From contig CAKRNW010000090.1 of NCBI GenBank assembly GCA_934371505.1, positions 1-9,440 on the forward strand: 9,440 nt of DNA, given 5' to 3'. A model generated the notes under the pieces. It did no database searches and was not told the DNA's origin. It was given only the letters and a program-made list of their open reading frames with translations. The position numbers were made by a program, and so were the translations under genes. Below, in pieces: positions 1 through 6,072 of the stretch (positions are counted from its first letter, which is position 1; the number at the start of each line of letters is the position of its first letter). The stretch is from an uncultured Lachnospiraceae bacterium (GTDB lineage: Bacteria; Bacillota; Clostridia; Lachnospirales; Lachnospiraceae).

Positions 1-833
1 TTGATTGCCTGGTAGATTTCCCTTTTTCCTACCCCACGGTCTTTTGCCACCTGTTTCATGGCACTTTTCTGATCCATTCCCATTTTTTCATAATATGCCA
101 TGTGTTCTTCGATGGAAAGTTCCTGCCAGTCTGCCTGAGATTCTTTCTTACGTTCTTCCAGGCTTTTCCCCTCCACAACCAACACATATTCCCCTCTGGG
201 ATCTTCCTTTTCAAAGAGACGCAGAGCCTGTTCCAACGTGGTTGGCAGGATGGTTTCAAATTTTTTCGTCAGTTCCCTGCAGAGGGTCAGTTTCCGCTCG
301 CCAAGCGTCCGATACAAGTCTTCCAGCGTTTTCAACAGGTGATGGGGCGCTTCGTATAGGATCATGGTGCGGGATTCATCCATCAGATCCTCCAATACTG
401 CCTTTCGCTCTCTTTTATCCGCTGGTAAAAAGCCTTCAAAGCAAAAGCGTCTGGTGGAAAGCCCTGACATGGTAAGAGCCGTAATGCAGGCACAGGCTCC
501 CGGCAGTGAAGTCACCGTGATTCCCGCTTCCTGGCAAAATTGAACCAGCACTTCCCCAGGATCGGAGATTGCCGGTGTTCCTGCATCCGTAATCAGCGCA
601 ATATTTTTGCCACTCTGAAGCTGTGTTACCAGTTGTTTTGCCTTTTCCACTTTATTAAACTCATGATAGCTGGTCATGGGCGTATGAATATCAAAATGAT
701 TCAGAAGCCGGATACTATTCCGTGTGTCCTCTGCCGCAATCACATCCACCATCTGTAGGGTTTCCACAACGCGGGGCGTCATATCCTGTAAATTTCCGAT
801 GGGTGTGGCGCATAAATATAGAGTTCCTGCCAT
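1..833 (-). CDS. rsmI: 16S rRNA (cytidine1402-2'-O)-methyltransferase RsmI, 3' end cut by window edge
   Basis: RsmI uses SAM to methylate the 2'-OH of C1402 in the decoding centre of 16S rRNA; it is cytoplasmic and a tetrapyrrole-methylase-fold (SPOUT-unrelated) enzyme. I translated this frame by hand: 277 residues are visible from ATG 833 to the left edge with no stop. The family usually has about 280-290 residues, so only a few C-terminal residues are missing. Diagnostic motifs are TPIGNL (10-15), AAEDTR (33-38), the SAM-site ITDAGTPAISDPG (81-93), LPGACA (110-115), RFCFEGFLPA (129-138) and ILYEAPHHLL (158-167), followed by a charged, helical C-terminal part that includes KSAMKQVAKDRGV (256-268). 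An AAGGAG at 844-849 (10 nt away) and an AGGA nearer the start support ATG 833. It lies 63 bp after trmN6, as rsmI follows yabB (with yazA between) in B. subtilis. Family assignment is very secure; only the end is unseen. Confidence 0.96.
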   Translation of the reverse strand, partial: MAGTLYLCATPIGNLQDMTPRVVETLQMVDVIAAEDTRNSIRLLNHFDIHTPMTSYHEFNKVEKAKQLVTQLQSGKNIALITDAGTPAISDPGEVLVQFCQEAGITVTSLPGACACITALTMSGLSTRRFCFEGFLPADKRERKAVLEDLMDESRTMILYEAPHHLLKTLEDLYRTLGERKLTLCRELTKKFETILPTTLEQALRLFEKEDPRGEYVLVVEGKSLEERKKESQADWQELSIEEHMAYYEKMGMDQKSAMKQVAKDRGVGKREIYQAI

Positions 834-861
834 CTTTTTCCTGCTCCTTTCTTCTGATTCC

Positions 862-879
862 GCCGGGTATCCCTCCGGC
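862..879 (-). other. Short GC-rich hairpin in the trmN6-rsmI spacer
   Basis: GCCGG at 862-866 pairs with CCGGC at 875-879 around an 8-nt loop, inside the 63-bp spacer between the trmN6 stop and the rsmI start. On the minus strand it is followed by an A/G-rich stretch and the rsmI ribosome binding site, with no U-run, so it is not an intrinsic terminator. It could be an RNA processing or stability element, or simply chance; a 5-bp stem is weak evidence. Confidence 0.3.
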
Positions 880-896
880 AAAGAACTACCGCTTTC

Positions 897-1634
897 TTAA
901 TAACCGTATTGTTTCACTATCGTCTCTGTATACACGCCGGGGCTTTCATAAATAATCAGAGGCGGCTCAATCTTCATGCGTGACCTGCCTCCCCGGTTTG
1001 CCTCAATCAGCACCATGTTGGGTTCCCTGTCAATATAAGGATGTACAAGCTGCATTCGTTTCGGCTCCAGTTTATACTTTGTCAACAATGTCATGATTTC
1101 AGCCAGCCGAAAGGGTCTGTGTACCATAAAAAAATTACCACCGGGACGAAGCAGTTTCGCTGTTACTCTCACCACATCTTCCAGTGTGCAACAGATTTCA
1201 TGTCTGGCAATAGCCTTGGGTTCCTCCGGATTGGCGATTCCATGATGTCCGATCATATAAGGGGGATTACAGGTGACCACATCAAAAGAGGCAGCTTTGA
1301 AAATTTTGTCTGCCTCTTTCATGTCTCCCTGTACAATGTCAATTCGTTTCTCCAGACCGTTCAGCAGTACGCTTCGTCTGGCCATATCTGCACTTTCTTC
1401 CTGAAGTTCCAGTGCTTTAAAATGCTCGGCTTTCGTCTTTGCCGCCATCAGAATAGGAATGATTCCCGTTCCTGTCCCCAGATCCAATACTTTGTCCTTC
1501 TCCTGGGCTCTGGTAAATCCGGTGAGAAGAACAGCATCCATTCCAAAACAGAACCTCCCCGGATTCTGGATAATCTGATAGCCATTACGCTGCAGGTCAT
1601 CCAGCCTCTCGCCCTCTTTGAGATTAATTGTCAT
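897..1634 (-). CDS. trmN6: tRNA1(Val) (adenine37-N6)-methyltransferase, TrmN6/YabB family
   Basis: This is a 245-residue class I SAM-dependent N6-adenine methyltransferase; the E. coli homologue YfiC/TrmN6 makes m6A at position 37 of tRNA1(Val), and B. subtilis YabB is the Gram-positive counterpart. Visible are the N-terminal substrate-side segment with GYQIIQNPGRFCFGMDAVLL (18-37), SAM motif I DLGTGTGIIP (51-60), the acidic residue after strand 2 (LELQEE, 75-80), GDM (103-105) and the N6-adenine MTase signature NPPY (123-126), then RPGG (163-166). The frame stays open upstream to 1718, but those 28 residues lie within ricT and are basic and low complexity. ATG 1634 starts at the usual MTINL-type N terminus and has an AGGAAAG-like site about 10 nt upstream. 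It overlaps the ricT end by 11 bp, which suggests translational coupling. The exact tRNA substrate here is inferred from the family; related YfiC-like proteins may have other targets. Confidence 0.92.
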   Translation of the reverse strand: MTINLKEGERLDDLQRNGYQIIQNPGRFCFGMDAVLLTGFTRAQEKDKVLDLGTGTGIIPILMAAKTKAEHFKALELQEESADMARRSVLLNGLEKRIDIVQGDMKEADKIFKAASFDVVTCNPPYMIGHHGIANPEEPKAIARHEICCTLEDVVRVTAKLLRPGGNFFMVHRPFRLAEIMTLLTKYKLEPKRMQLVHPYIDREPNMVLIEANRGGRSRMKIEPPLIIYESPGVYTETIVKQYGY

Positions 1635-2553
1635 CGAGTTTAGACTTTCCTTCCTGTTTCTCCAGCTTCTCCAGTTTTTCCAGCTCTTTTTCTTCCTGAT
1701 TATTTCCCCGCTGGTCATTCTTTTGATTCTTATGACGTTTACGATTGAAGCGAAGCTGATCCACGCGATACTCTTTCAGTTCCTTCTCATCTCCGGCCTC
1801 CACCAGTACTTTCACCATCTGGCGAAGCACATTTACACTGTGTACTTCGCCTTTCAGATTGTCATCCGTGGTCACATGATCACCCACACCGGGAAGTTTA
1901 CGGTTCAATTCCTCATAGGTTTCTTCTTCATTCTTTAAGCAGCACATCAGACGACCACATACTCCGGAAATCTTGGTGGGATTCAGTGATAAATTCTGTT
2001 CCTTTGCCATTTTGATGGAAACCGGTGCAAACTCTGACAGATAAGAATGACAGCAAAGGGGTCTTCCACAGATACCGATTCCTCCCAGAATTTTCGTCTC
2101 GTCCCGGACTCCAATCTGGCGAAGTTCTATACGGGTACGGAACACGGATGCCAGATCCTTTACCAGTTCTCTGAAATCAATACGCCCATCCGCCGTAAAA
2201 TAAAACAGAACCTTATTGTTGTCAAAGGTATACTCTGCATCAATGAGTTTCATATCCAGTCCATGTTTCCTGATCTTTTCCTGGCAGATCTTAAAGGCTT
2301 CCTTTTCCTTTTCCCGGTTCTGCTTTTCCTGTTCATCATCTCTCTCGGTTGCCACACGAAGAACAGACTTTAAGGGCTGGGTAAGCTTATCCTCCGCTAT
2401 CTCATTAGCCGGAGATACCACGGTACCGTACTCGATGCCACGGACGGTTTCCACGATCACATGATCTCCCCGCTTCACCGTATATTTACCGGGATCAAAA
2501 AAGTACACCTTGCCTGCCGTGCGAAAACGCACACCGATTATTTTTTTCATCAT
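1624..2553 (-). CDS. ricT: RicT (YaaT), PSP1-domain regulatory iron-sulfur protein
   Basis: RicT is a 309-residue PSP1 C-terminal-domain protein. In B. subtilis it forms the Y-complex with RicA and RicF, binds Fe-S clusters and helps RNase Y mature mRNAs; it also affects sporulation, competence and biofilm formation. Two cysteine clusters are seen: C162-x4-C167-C168 (ICGRPLCC) and C199-x4-C204-C205 (VCGRLMCC), fitting cluster ligation; C90 is separate. The N terminus IGVRFRTAGKVYFFDPG (6-22) and VETVRGIEYGTVV (34-46) is typical of the family. Residues 271-309 form a Lys/Glu/Asn-rich, probably disordered tail. The start has two ATG codons in tandem (2553 and 2550); a GAGG 7 nt before the first favours 2553. 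It lies 9 bp after holB and overlaps trmN6. RicA (YmcA) and RicF (YlbF) are not in this window. Family is certain; the Y-complex role is inferred from B. subtilis. Confidence 0.95.
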   Translation of the reverse strand: MMKKIIGVRFRTAGKVYFFDPGKYTVKRGDHVIVETVRGIEYGTVVSPANEIAEDKLTQPLKSVLRVATERDDEQEKQNREKEKEAFKICQEKIRKHGLDMKLIDAEYTFDNNKVLFYFTADGRIDFRELVKDLASVFRTRIELRQIGVRDETKILGGIGICGRPLCCHSYLSEFAPVSIKMAKEQNLSLNPTKISGVCGRLMCCLKNEEETYEELNRKLPGVGDHVTTDDNLKGEVHSVNVLRQMVKVLVEAGDEKELKEYRVDQLRFNRKRHKNQKNDQRGNNQEEKELEKLEKLEKQEGKSKLDDN

Positions 2554-2562
2554 CTATCAACC

Positions 2563-3558
2563 TCACGAATTCTCTTTAATTGCCATCAGAAGCAACTCCA
2601 TTGTCAGTTCAAAATTGACATTGGCCTTCAAACGGCTTTTTGCTTTATCCAGAGCCTTAAGAATATCTTCGATCCCCTCATAGGCACATCTGTCTGCACA
2701 TTTTTTAATATACTGTATTTCTTCTTTAAATATCAAGTGATTGGCATCGTTGGTAGCCTTAAACAGCAACACATCCCGATACCAGATCGCCAGAATATCC
2801 AGGTAATCTTCCACATCGAACTTGTATTCCTGAATTTTCTTTATGGCTGCCAGCATTTCGTTAATTTCCATATCCTGCACATATTTCAACATGGAAACAG
2901 CCTCTTCCTTGATATGGTCAAATTCCTCACTGGAGGCCAGCTGCCTTGCCTTCCCCAGATTTCCTCTTGCAAAAGCGACACACACGTTGGCCTTGTAATC
3001 CGGTATCTGTAATTCTTCCATAAGGTATTTTTTCACCAGATCATCCCGGACCGGTTTCATATTCAACACCACACAACGGCTCAAAATAGTGGGTAATAAA
3101 GCATCCATGTTCGTGGTAAGGATCAGGATAACCGCATAGGCAGGAGGCTCCTCCAGGGTTTTTAGCAGGGCGTTCTGAGCCTGTGCCGTCATCTTCTCCC
3201 CCTCCTGGATAATATAAATCTTCCGGGGACTGCTGTAGGGCTTAATGGCGATATCCGTGTTGATCTGCGTGCGGATATCATCCACGCCGATGGTGTTGGG
3301 TTTCTCATGGGTTACCCGGATAATGTCCGGCTGATTGCCAGAAAGTGCCTGTTTGCAGGAATGGCACTGCTGGCAGGGTTCCACCCCGTCAGGGTGCTCA
3401 CATTGCAAAGCCATGGCAAACACGTTGGCAATAAATTCCTTGCCGGAAAAGCGTTCTCCATTGATCACATAGGCATGAGAAATTTTTCCCTGTTCAATTG
3501 TATGTGTCAGATGATCCTTGATCTGTTCCTGACCGATAATATCTTTAAAAGTCGCCAT
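2563..3558 (-). CDS. holB: DNA polymerase III delta-prime subunit (clamp loader)
   Basis: HolB is the delta-prime subunit of the clamp loader, the AAA+ pentamer that opens the beta clamp and loads it onto primed DNA. The 331-residue protein starts with FKDIIGQEQIKDHL (4-17). Then come a P-loop-like GERFSGKE (34-41), a zinc module with C53 and C62-x2-C65-x2-C68, the segment KIYIIQEGEKMTAQAQNALL (113-132), LKTLEEPP (132-139) and the SRC motif S160-R161-C162, whose arginine acts in trans on the ATP site of the neighbouring subunit. A helical collar domain follows (about 210-331). The P-loop has Glu41 where Ser/Thr normally binds Mg, in keeping with delta-prime being a non-hydrolysing subunit. 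GAGG 8 nt upstream supports ATG 3558. It sits 14 bp after the yaaR-like gene and 9 bp before ricT, the usual Firmicutes order. Confidence 0.95.
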   Translation of the reverse strand: MATFKDIIGQEQIKDHLTHTIEQGKISHAYVINGERFSGKEFIANVFAMALQCEHPDGVEPCQQCHSCKQALSGNQPDIIRVTHEKPNTIGVDDIRTQINTDIAIKPYSSPRKIYIIQEGEKMTAQAQNALLKTLEEPPAYAVILILTTNMDALLPTILSRCVVLNMKPVRDDLVKKYLMEELQIPDYKANVCVAFARGNLGKARQLASSEEFDHIKEEAVSMLKYVQDMEINEMLAAIKKIQEYKFDVEDYLDILAIWYRDVLLFKATNDANHLIFKEEIQYIKKCADRCAYEGIEDILKALDKAKSRLKANVNFELTMELLLMAIKENS

Positions 3559-3572
3559 TTTTCATTCCTCAA

Positions 3573-4013
3573 TCATGTGAAAATATCCAAAAGCAATCCC
3601 TCGATCTCCCCGATCTTCTGCAGGATTGCCAGATTATCCTGTTCTTCCTTTACCAGCTCCTGCGCCAGTTCGTCCAGATTCTCATCAATGAGCCGGATGA
3701 TGCCATAAACCCGGTGTCGTCCCCGCCGGTCCAGAAAATTTTCACGGCTGAAGGAATGGGATCGGTTAATGACCTCATTTAGGAATTCCTTCACCAATGA
3801 CCGATATTTCTTCATATCCCGGATATCCCGATGTTTTCCCAACCGATCACCCTGGGTCTTGATTTCTCCCATGAGCATGGAAAGCTTTTCCTGCAATTCC
3901 TGCTCTTCAATATGGCTGATCAGTGTGAATTTGAAAGCGTCATCCGTAGGACCTGCGGGTGTGGCTGTCTCAATGGGTGTGGCATTCGCCACCTGATTCA
4001 CTTTAATCTCCAC
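3573..4013 (-). CDS. yaaR: YaaR/DUF327 family protein of unknown function
   Basis: A 146-residue, mainly helical, soluble protein matching the DUF327/YaaR family, which sits next to holB in many Firmicutes and has no established function. Seen: a polar, probably disordered start (1-25), an acidic helix around EEQELQEKLSMLMGEI (36-51), the conserved KKYRSLVKEFLNEVI (68-82), and the family hallmark RRGRHRVYGIIRLIDENL (96-113), ending in a helix EIEGLLLDIFT (136-146). There is no signal peptide or membrane segment. Both candidate starts are GTG. GTG 4013 overlaps the upstream kinase gene by 11 bp and gives an N terminus MEIKVNQV, close to the MKIN-like starts of the family, but its AGGAG is 13 nt away. 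GTG 4001 has GGAG only 6 nt upstream and lies just after the upstream stop. I keep 4013 but 4001 is a real alternative (142 residues). Confidence 0.88.
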   Translation of the reverse strand: MEIKVNQVANATPIETATPAGPTDDAFKFTLISHIEEQELQEKLSMLMGEIKTQGDRLGKHRDIRDMKKYRSLVKEFLNEVINRSHSFSRENFLDRRGRHRVYGIIRLIDENLDELAQELVKEEQDNLAILQKIGEIEGLLLDIFT

Positions 4014-4626
4014 TTACTGTGTTCATCTCCTGTGCATTACACACGTTCTCCAGAACATATTCACGGATCTCCGCAAAACAACGTTCCAGATCATCGTTAT
4101 AAAATCTTCTGTTGATTCCCGCTGCAGCTATTTTATCCTCCGAAAAATCTTCCGCATCGGCCAGAAACCTTCGGCACATTTCCTGAAATTTGGGATGTGC
4201 CTGGGTTTTCTCCCTGTTTAAAGCCCTTTGCAGGCGCTCCCCGTCATCCAGTTCCACCAGCACGGGACAAAGGTTTTGTACCCCAAAATAGACCTTCAGT
4301 TTTTCATAGGCCTCCAGAGTGCCAATCATGGCATAATTTCCTTGGGACAAATCAATCTGTCCATCGTCCACCATAAAGTACCGCCATAACCCATGACAGG
4401 TGTGATAAGCGCGTTCCTCAATCAGTTTTCCGTCATTTTTCAGTTTCTGATACCCTTCTTCGTCTGTAAAAAAGTATTCAACTCCCTGGGATTCCCCATT
4501 CCGGATGGGACGAGTGGTATAGGGCACCACCGTCTGCAATGCACAGGGAGGATTTTCCAATAACTGCTTGAAAAGAGTATCTTTGCCCGTGGAGCTTTTC
4601 CCCATCAGGTAAATGATTTTCCCCAT
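4003..4626 (-). CDS. Divergent guanylate-kinase-like P-loop nucleotide kinase
   Basis: A 207-residue protein of the guanylate kinase fold. It has a P-loop GKSSTGKDT (9-17), the NMP-binding-side motif YTTRPIRNGE (36-45) with QGVEY (47-51), and an Arg-rich lid region (R131, R134, R138, R152, R153). Compared with known Gmk proteins, the phosphate-contacting R39, R42 and Y51 and the base-contacting E70 (IEERA) are kept. The usual NYYGT/S segment is instead HTCHGLWRYF (75-84), and the FLDID segment with the guanine-reading Asp is instead AMIGTLE (99-105). GMP may therefore not be the substrate, or is bound differently. The gene begins 3 bp after pyk, with GAGG about 8 nt upstream, and its end overlaps the yaaR-like gene. 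It sits where B. subtilis and many Firmicutes carry thymidylate kinase. Automatic annotation would probably call it guanylate kinase; I do not assign gmk because a housekeeping copy is expected elsewhere. Confidence 0.85.
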   Translation of the reverse strand: MGKIIYLMGKSSTGKDTLFKQLLENPPCALQTVVPYTTRPIRNGESQGVEYFFTDEEGYQKLKNDGKLIEERAYHTCHGLWRYFMVDDGQIDLSQGNYAMIGTLEAYEKLKVYFGVQNLCPVLVELDDGERLQRALNREKTQAHPKFQEMCRRFLADAEDFSEDKIAAAGINRRFYNDDLERCFAEIREYVLENVCNAQEMNTVSGD

Positions 4627-4629
4627 CGC

Positions 4630-6048
4630 TTACGCCTCAATCACCTTGATCATATTGGTCTTACCAGACACACCCAAAGGAATTCCTGCAGTGATAACCA
4701 CTTTATCGCCCTTCTTGATATATCCCTTTTTCAATGCTGTTTCCACCGCGATTTCAAATAATTCATCGGTATTTTCCGCCTCCGCAATCTCAAGGGGAGT
4801 CACACCCCAGTATAGGTTCATCTGACGGCATACCCGCGCTTTTACCGCACATCCGATAATCTCGCAATCCGGCTTATACCGGGAAACCTGTCTGGCTGTG
4901 GATCCGGAAAGAGTAACCGGCATAATGGCTGCAGCACCGATTTCCATGGCAATAGAGCAGACCGCCCTGGAGAGAGACTGGGTGATGTCATCACAATTGC
5001 TGCACTCGTCCTCATAACGGCGCATCCGGGATTTATAATCGATGTCCCGCTCGGTGCGCTCTGCCAGTTCTGCCATAGTGCGGACTGCCTCCACAGGATA
5101 CTGTCCTGCCGCACTTTCCCCGGAGAGCATGATGCCTGTGGTACCATCGTAAATCGCATTTGCCACATCCGTTGCCTCTGCACGGGTAGGTCTGGGATTA
5201 TGGATCATGGACTCCAGCATCTGGGTTGCTGTAATAACGTGCTTGCCTGCCATCACCGCTTTTTTGATCATTCGTTTCTGTAAAATGGGAACCTCAGAGA
5301 AAGGAATCTCTACCCCCATGTCTCCTCTGGCTACCATGATACCATCGGATACTTCAATGATCTCATCCAGATTACGGATACCTTCCATATTTTCAATCTT
5401 TGCAATGATCTGCATGTGGCTGCCATGTTCTTCCAGAATTTTGCGGAGTTCCAGAATATCTTCCTTGCATCTTACAAAGGAGGCTGCCAGAAAATCAAAG
5501 CCCAGCTTACAGCCGAAAATCACATCATCCAGATCCACCTTACTCACATAAGGCATGGTAAGATGAACCCCAGGAACATTTACCCCCTTATGGTTGGAGA
5601 TAGGACCACCGTTAACTACCTTACAGTAAATCTCAGTGCCTTCGATTTTTTCCACACAAAGTTCAATCAGACCATCGTCAATGAGTACCGTATCGCCGGG
5701 TTTTAAATCCTTCACCAGATTCTTATAAGTGATGGAAACCCGTTTCTCACTGCCCATGACTTCCTCAGTGGTGAGAATGAGTTCGTTCCCCTCTTTCAAA
5801 GTAGCGGAACCACCTTCAATGTCAATAAGACGGATCTCCGGTCCTTTCGTATCCAGCATGGTGGCAACCGTGGTACCCAATTCTTTTCTTGCCTGTTTCA
5901 CCAGCTCCAGTTTCCGCTGCTGTTCCTCATGGGTGCCGTGGGAAAAATTAAATCTTGCCACATTCATTCCCACTTTCATCATTTCCTTCAATGTCCCAAC
6001 ATTTTCACATGCAGGTCCAATGGTGCAGATAATTTTAGTCTTACGCAT
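4630..6048 (-). CDS. pyk: Pyruvate kinase
   Basis: Pyruvate kinase transfers phosphate from phosphoenolpyruvate to ADP (and often GDP) in the last step of glycolysis. At 472 residues it is the standard A/B/C-domain form and lacks the extra PEP-utiliser-like C-terminal domain of Bacillus Pyk. Seen: ICTIGPA (7-13), ARFNFSHG (31-38), MLDTKGPEIR (64-73), the B domain (roughly 71-170), the catalytic lysine in IIAKIEN (K217, 214-220), metal ligands E219 and D243 (ARGDMGVE, 240-247), ITATQMLESM with catalytic T275 (272-281), and the C-domain effector segment VTLSGSTARQVSRY (378-391), which matches an allosteric phosphate loop. E71 corresponds to rabbit Glu117, which predicts a K+-dependent enzyme. 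AGGAGG 8 nt upstream marks ATG 6048, 24 bp after the decarboxylase stop. The kinase-like gene follows after 3 bp. Confidence 0.98.
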   Translation of the reverse strand: MRKTKIICTIGPACENVGTLKEMMKVGMNVARFNFSHGTHEEQQRKLELVKQARKELGTTVATMLDTKGPEIRLIDIEGGSATLKEGNELILTTEEVMGSEKRVSITYKNLVKDLKPGDTVLIDDGLIELCVEKIEGTEIYCKVVNGGPISNHKGVNVPGVHLTMPYVSKVDLDDVIFGCKLGFDFLAASFVRCKEDILELRKILEEHGSHMQIIAKIENMEGIRNLDEIIEVSDGIMVARGDMGVEIPFSEVPILQKRMIKKAVMAGKHVITATQMLESMIHNPRPTRAEATDVANAIYDGTTGIMLSGESAAGQYPVEAVRTMAELAERTERDIDYKSRMRRYEDECSNCDDITQSLSRAVCSIAMEIGAAAIMPVTLSGSTARQVSRYKPDCEIIGCAVKARVCRQMNLYWGVTPLEIAEAENTDELFEIAVETALKKGYIKKGDKVVITAGIPLGVSGKTNMIKVIEA

Positions 6049-6056
6049 GTCAAATC

Positions 6057-6062
6057 CCTCCT
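6057..6062 (-). promoter_or_regulatory. Strong ribosome binding site of pyk
   Basis: A perfect AGGAGG on the minus strand, 8 nt before the pyk ATG, lies in the 24-bp gap after the decarboxylase stop. It is the best Shine-Dalgarno match in the window, fitting high expression of a glycolytic enzyme regardless of upstream translation. Confidence 0.8.
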
Positions 6063-6072
6063 GAATTTATTC

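Noticed and set aside
5..475. Plus-strand open frame of 156 codons
   Set aside because: It is antisense to rsmI, whose minus-strand frame gives a full, motif-complete protein. The plus-strand product is Pro/Phe/Ser-rich with no recognisable motif.
862..879. Hairpin after trmN6 as a transcription terminator
   Set aside because: The stem has only 5 bp and no U-run follows on the minus strand, so it does not fit an intrinsic terminator.
1041..1643. Plus-strand open frame of 200 codons
   Set aside because: It lies wholly opposite trmN6, has no ribosome binding site of note, and its product shows no family features; it is an antisense shadow.
1635..1718. N-terminal extension of trmN6 to an upstream ATG at 1718
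   Set aside because: The 28 extra residues are encoded inside the ricT tail, are Lys/Trp/Arg-rich and unlike the family; ATG 1634 gives the normal N terminus.
2461..3012. Plus-strand open frame of 183 codons rich in Phe, Ile and His
   Set aside because: It is antisense to holB and the ricT start; the hydrophobic look comes from reading Glu/Lys/Asp-rich codons on the opposite strand.
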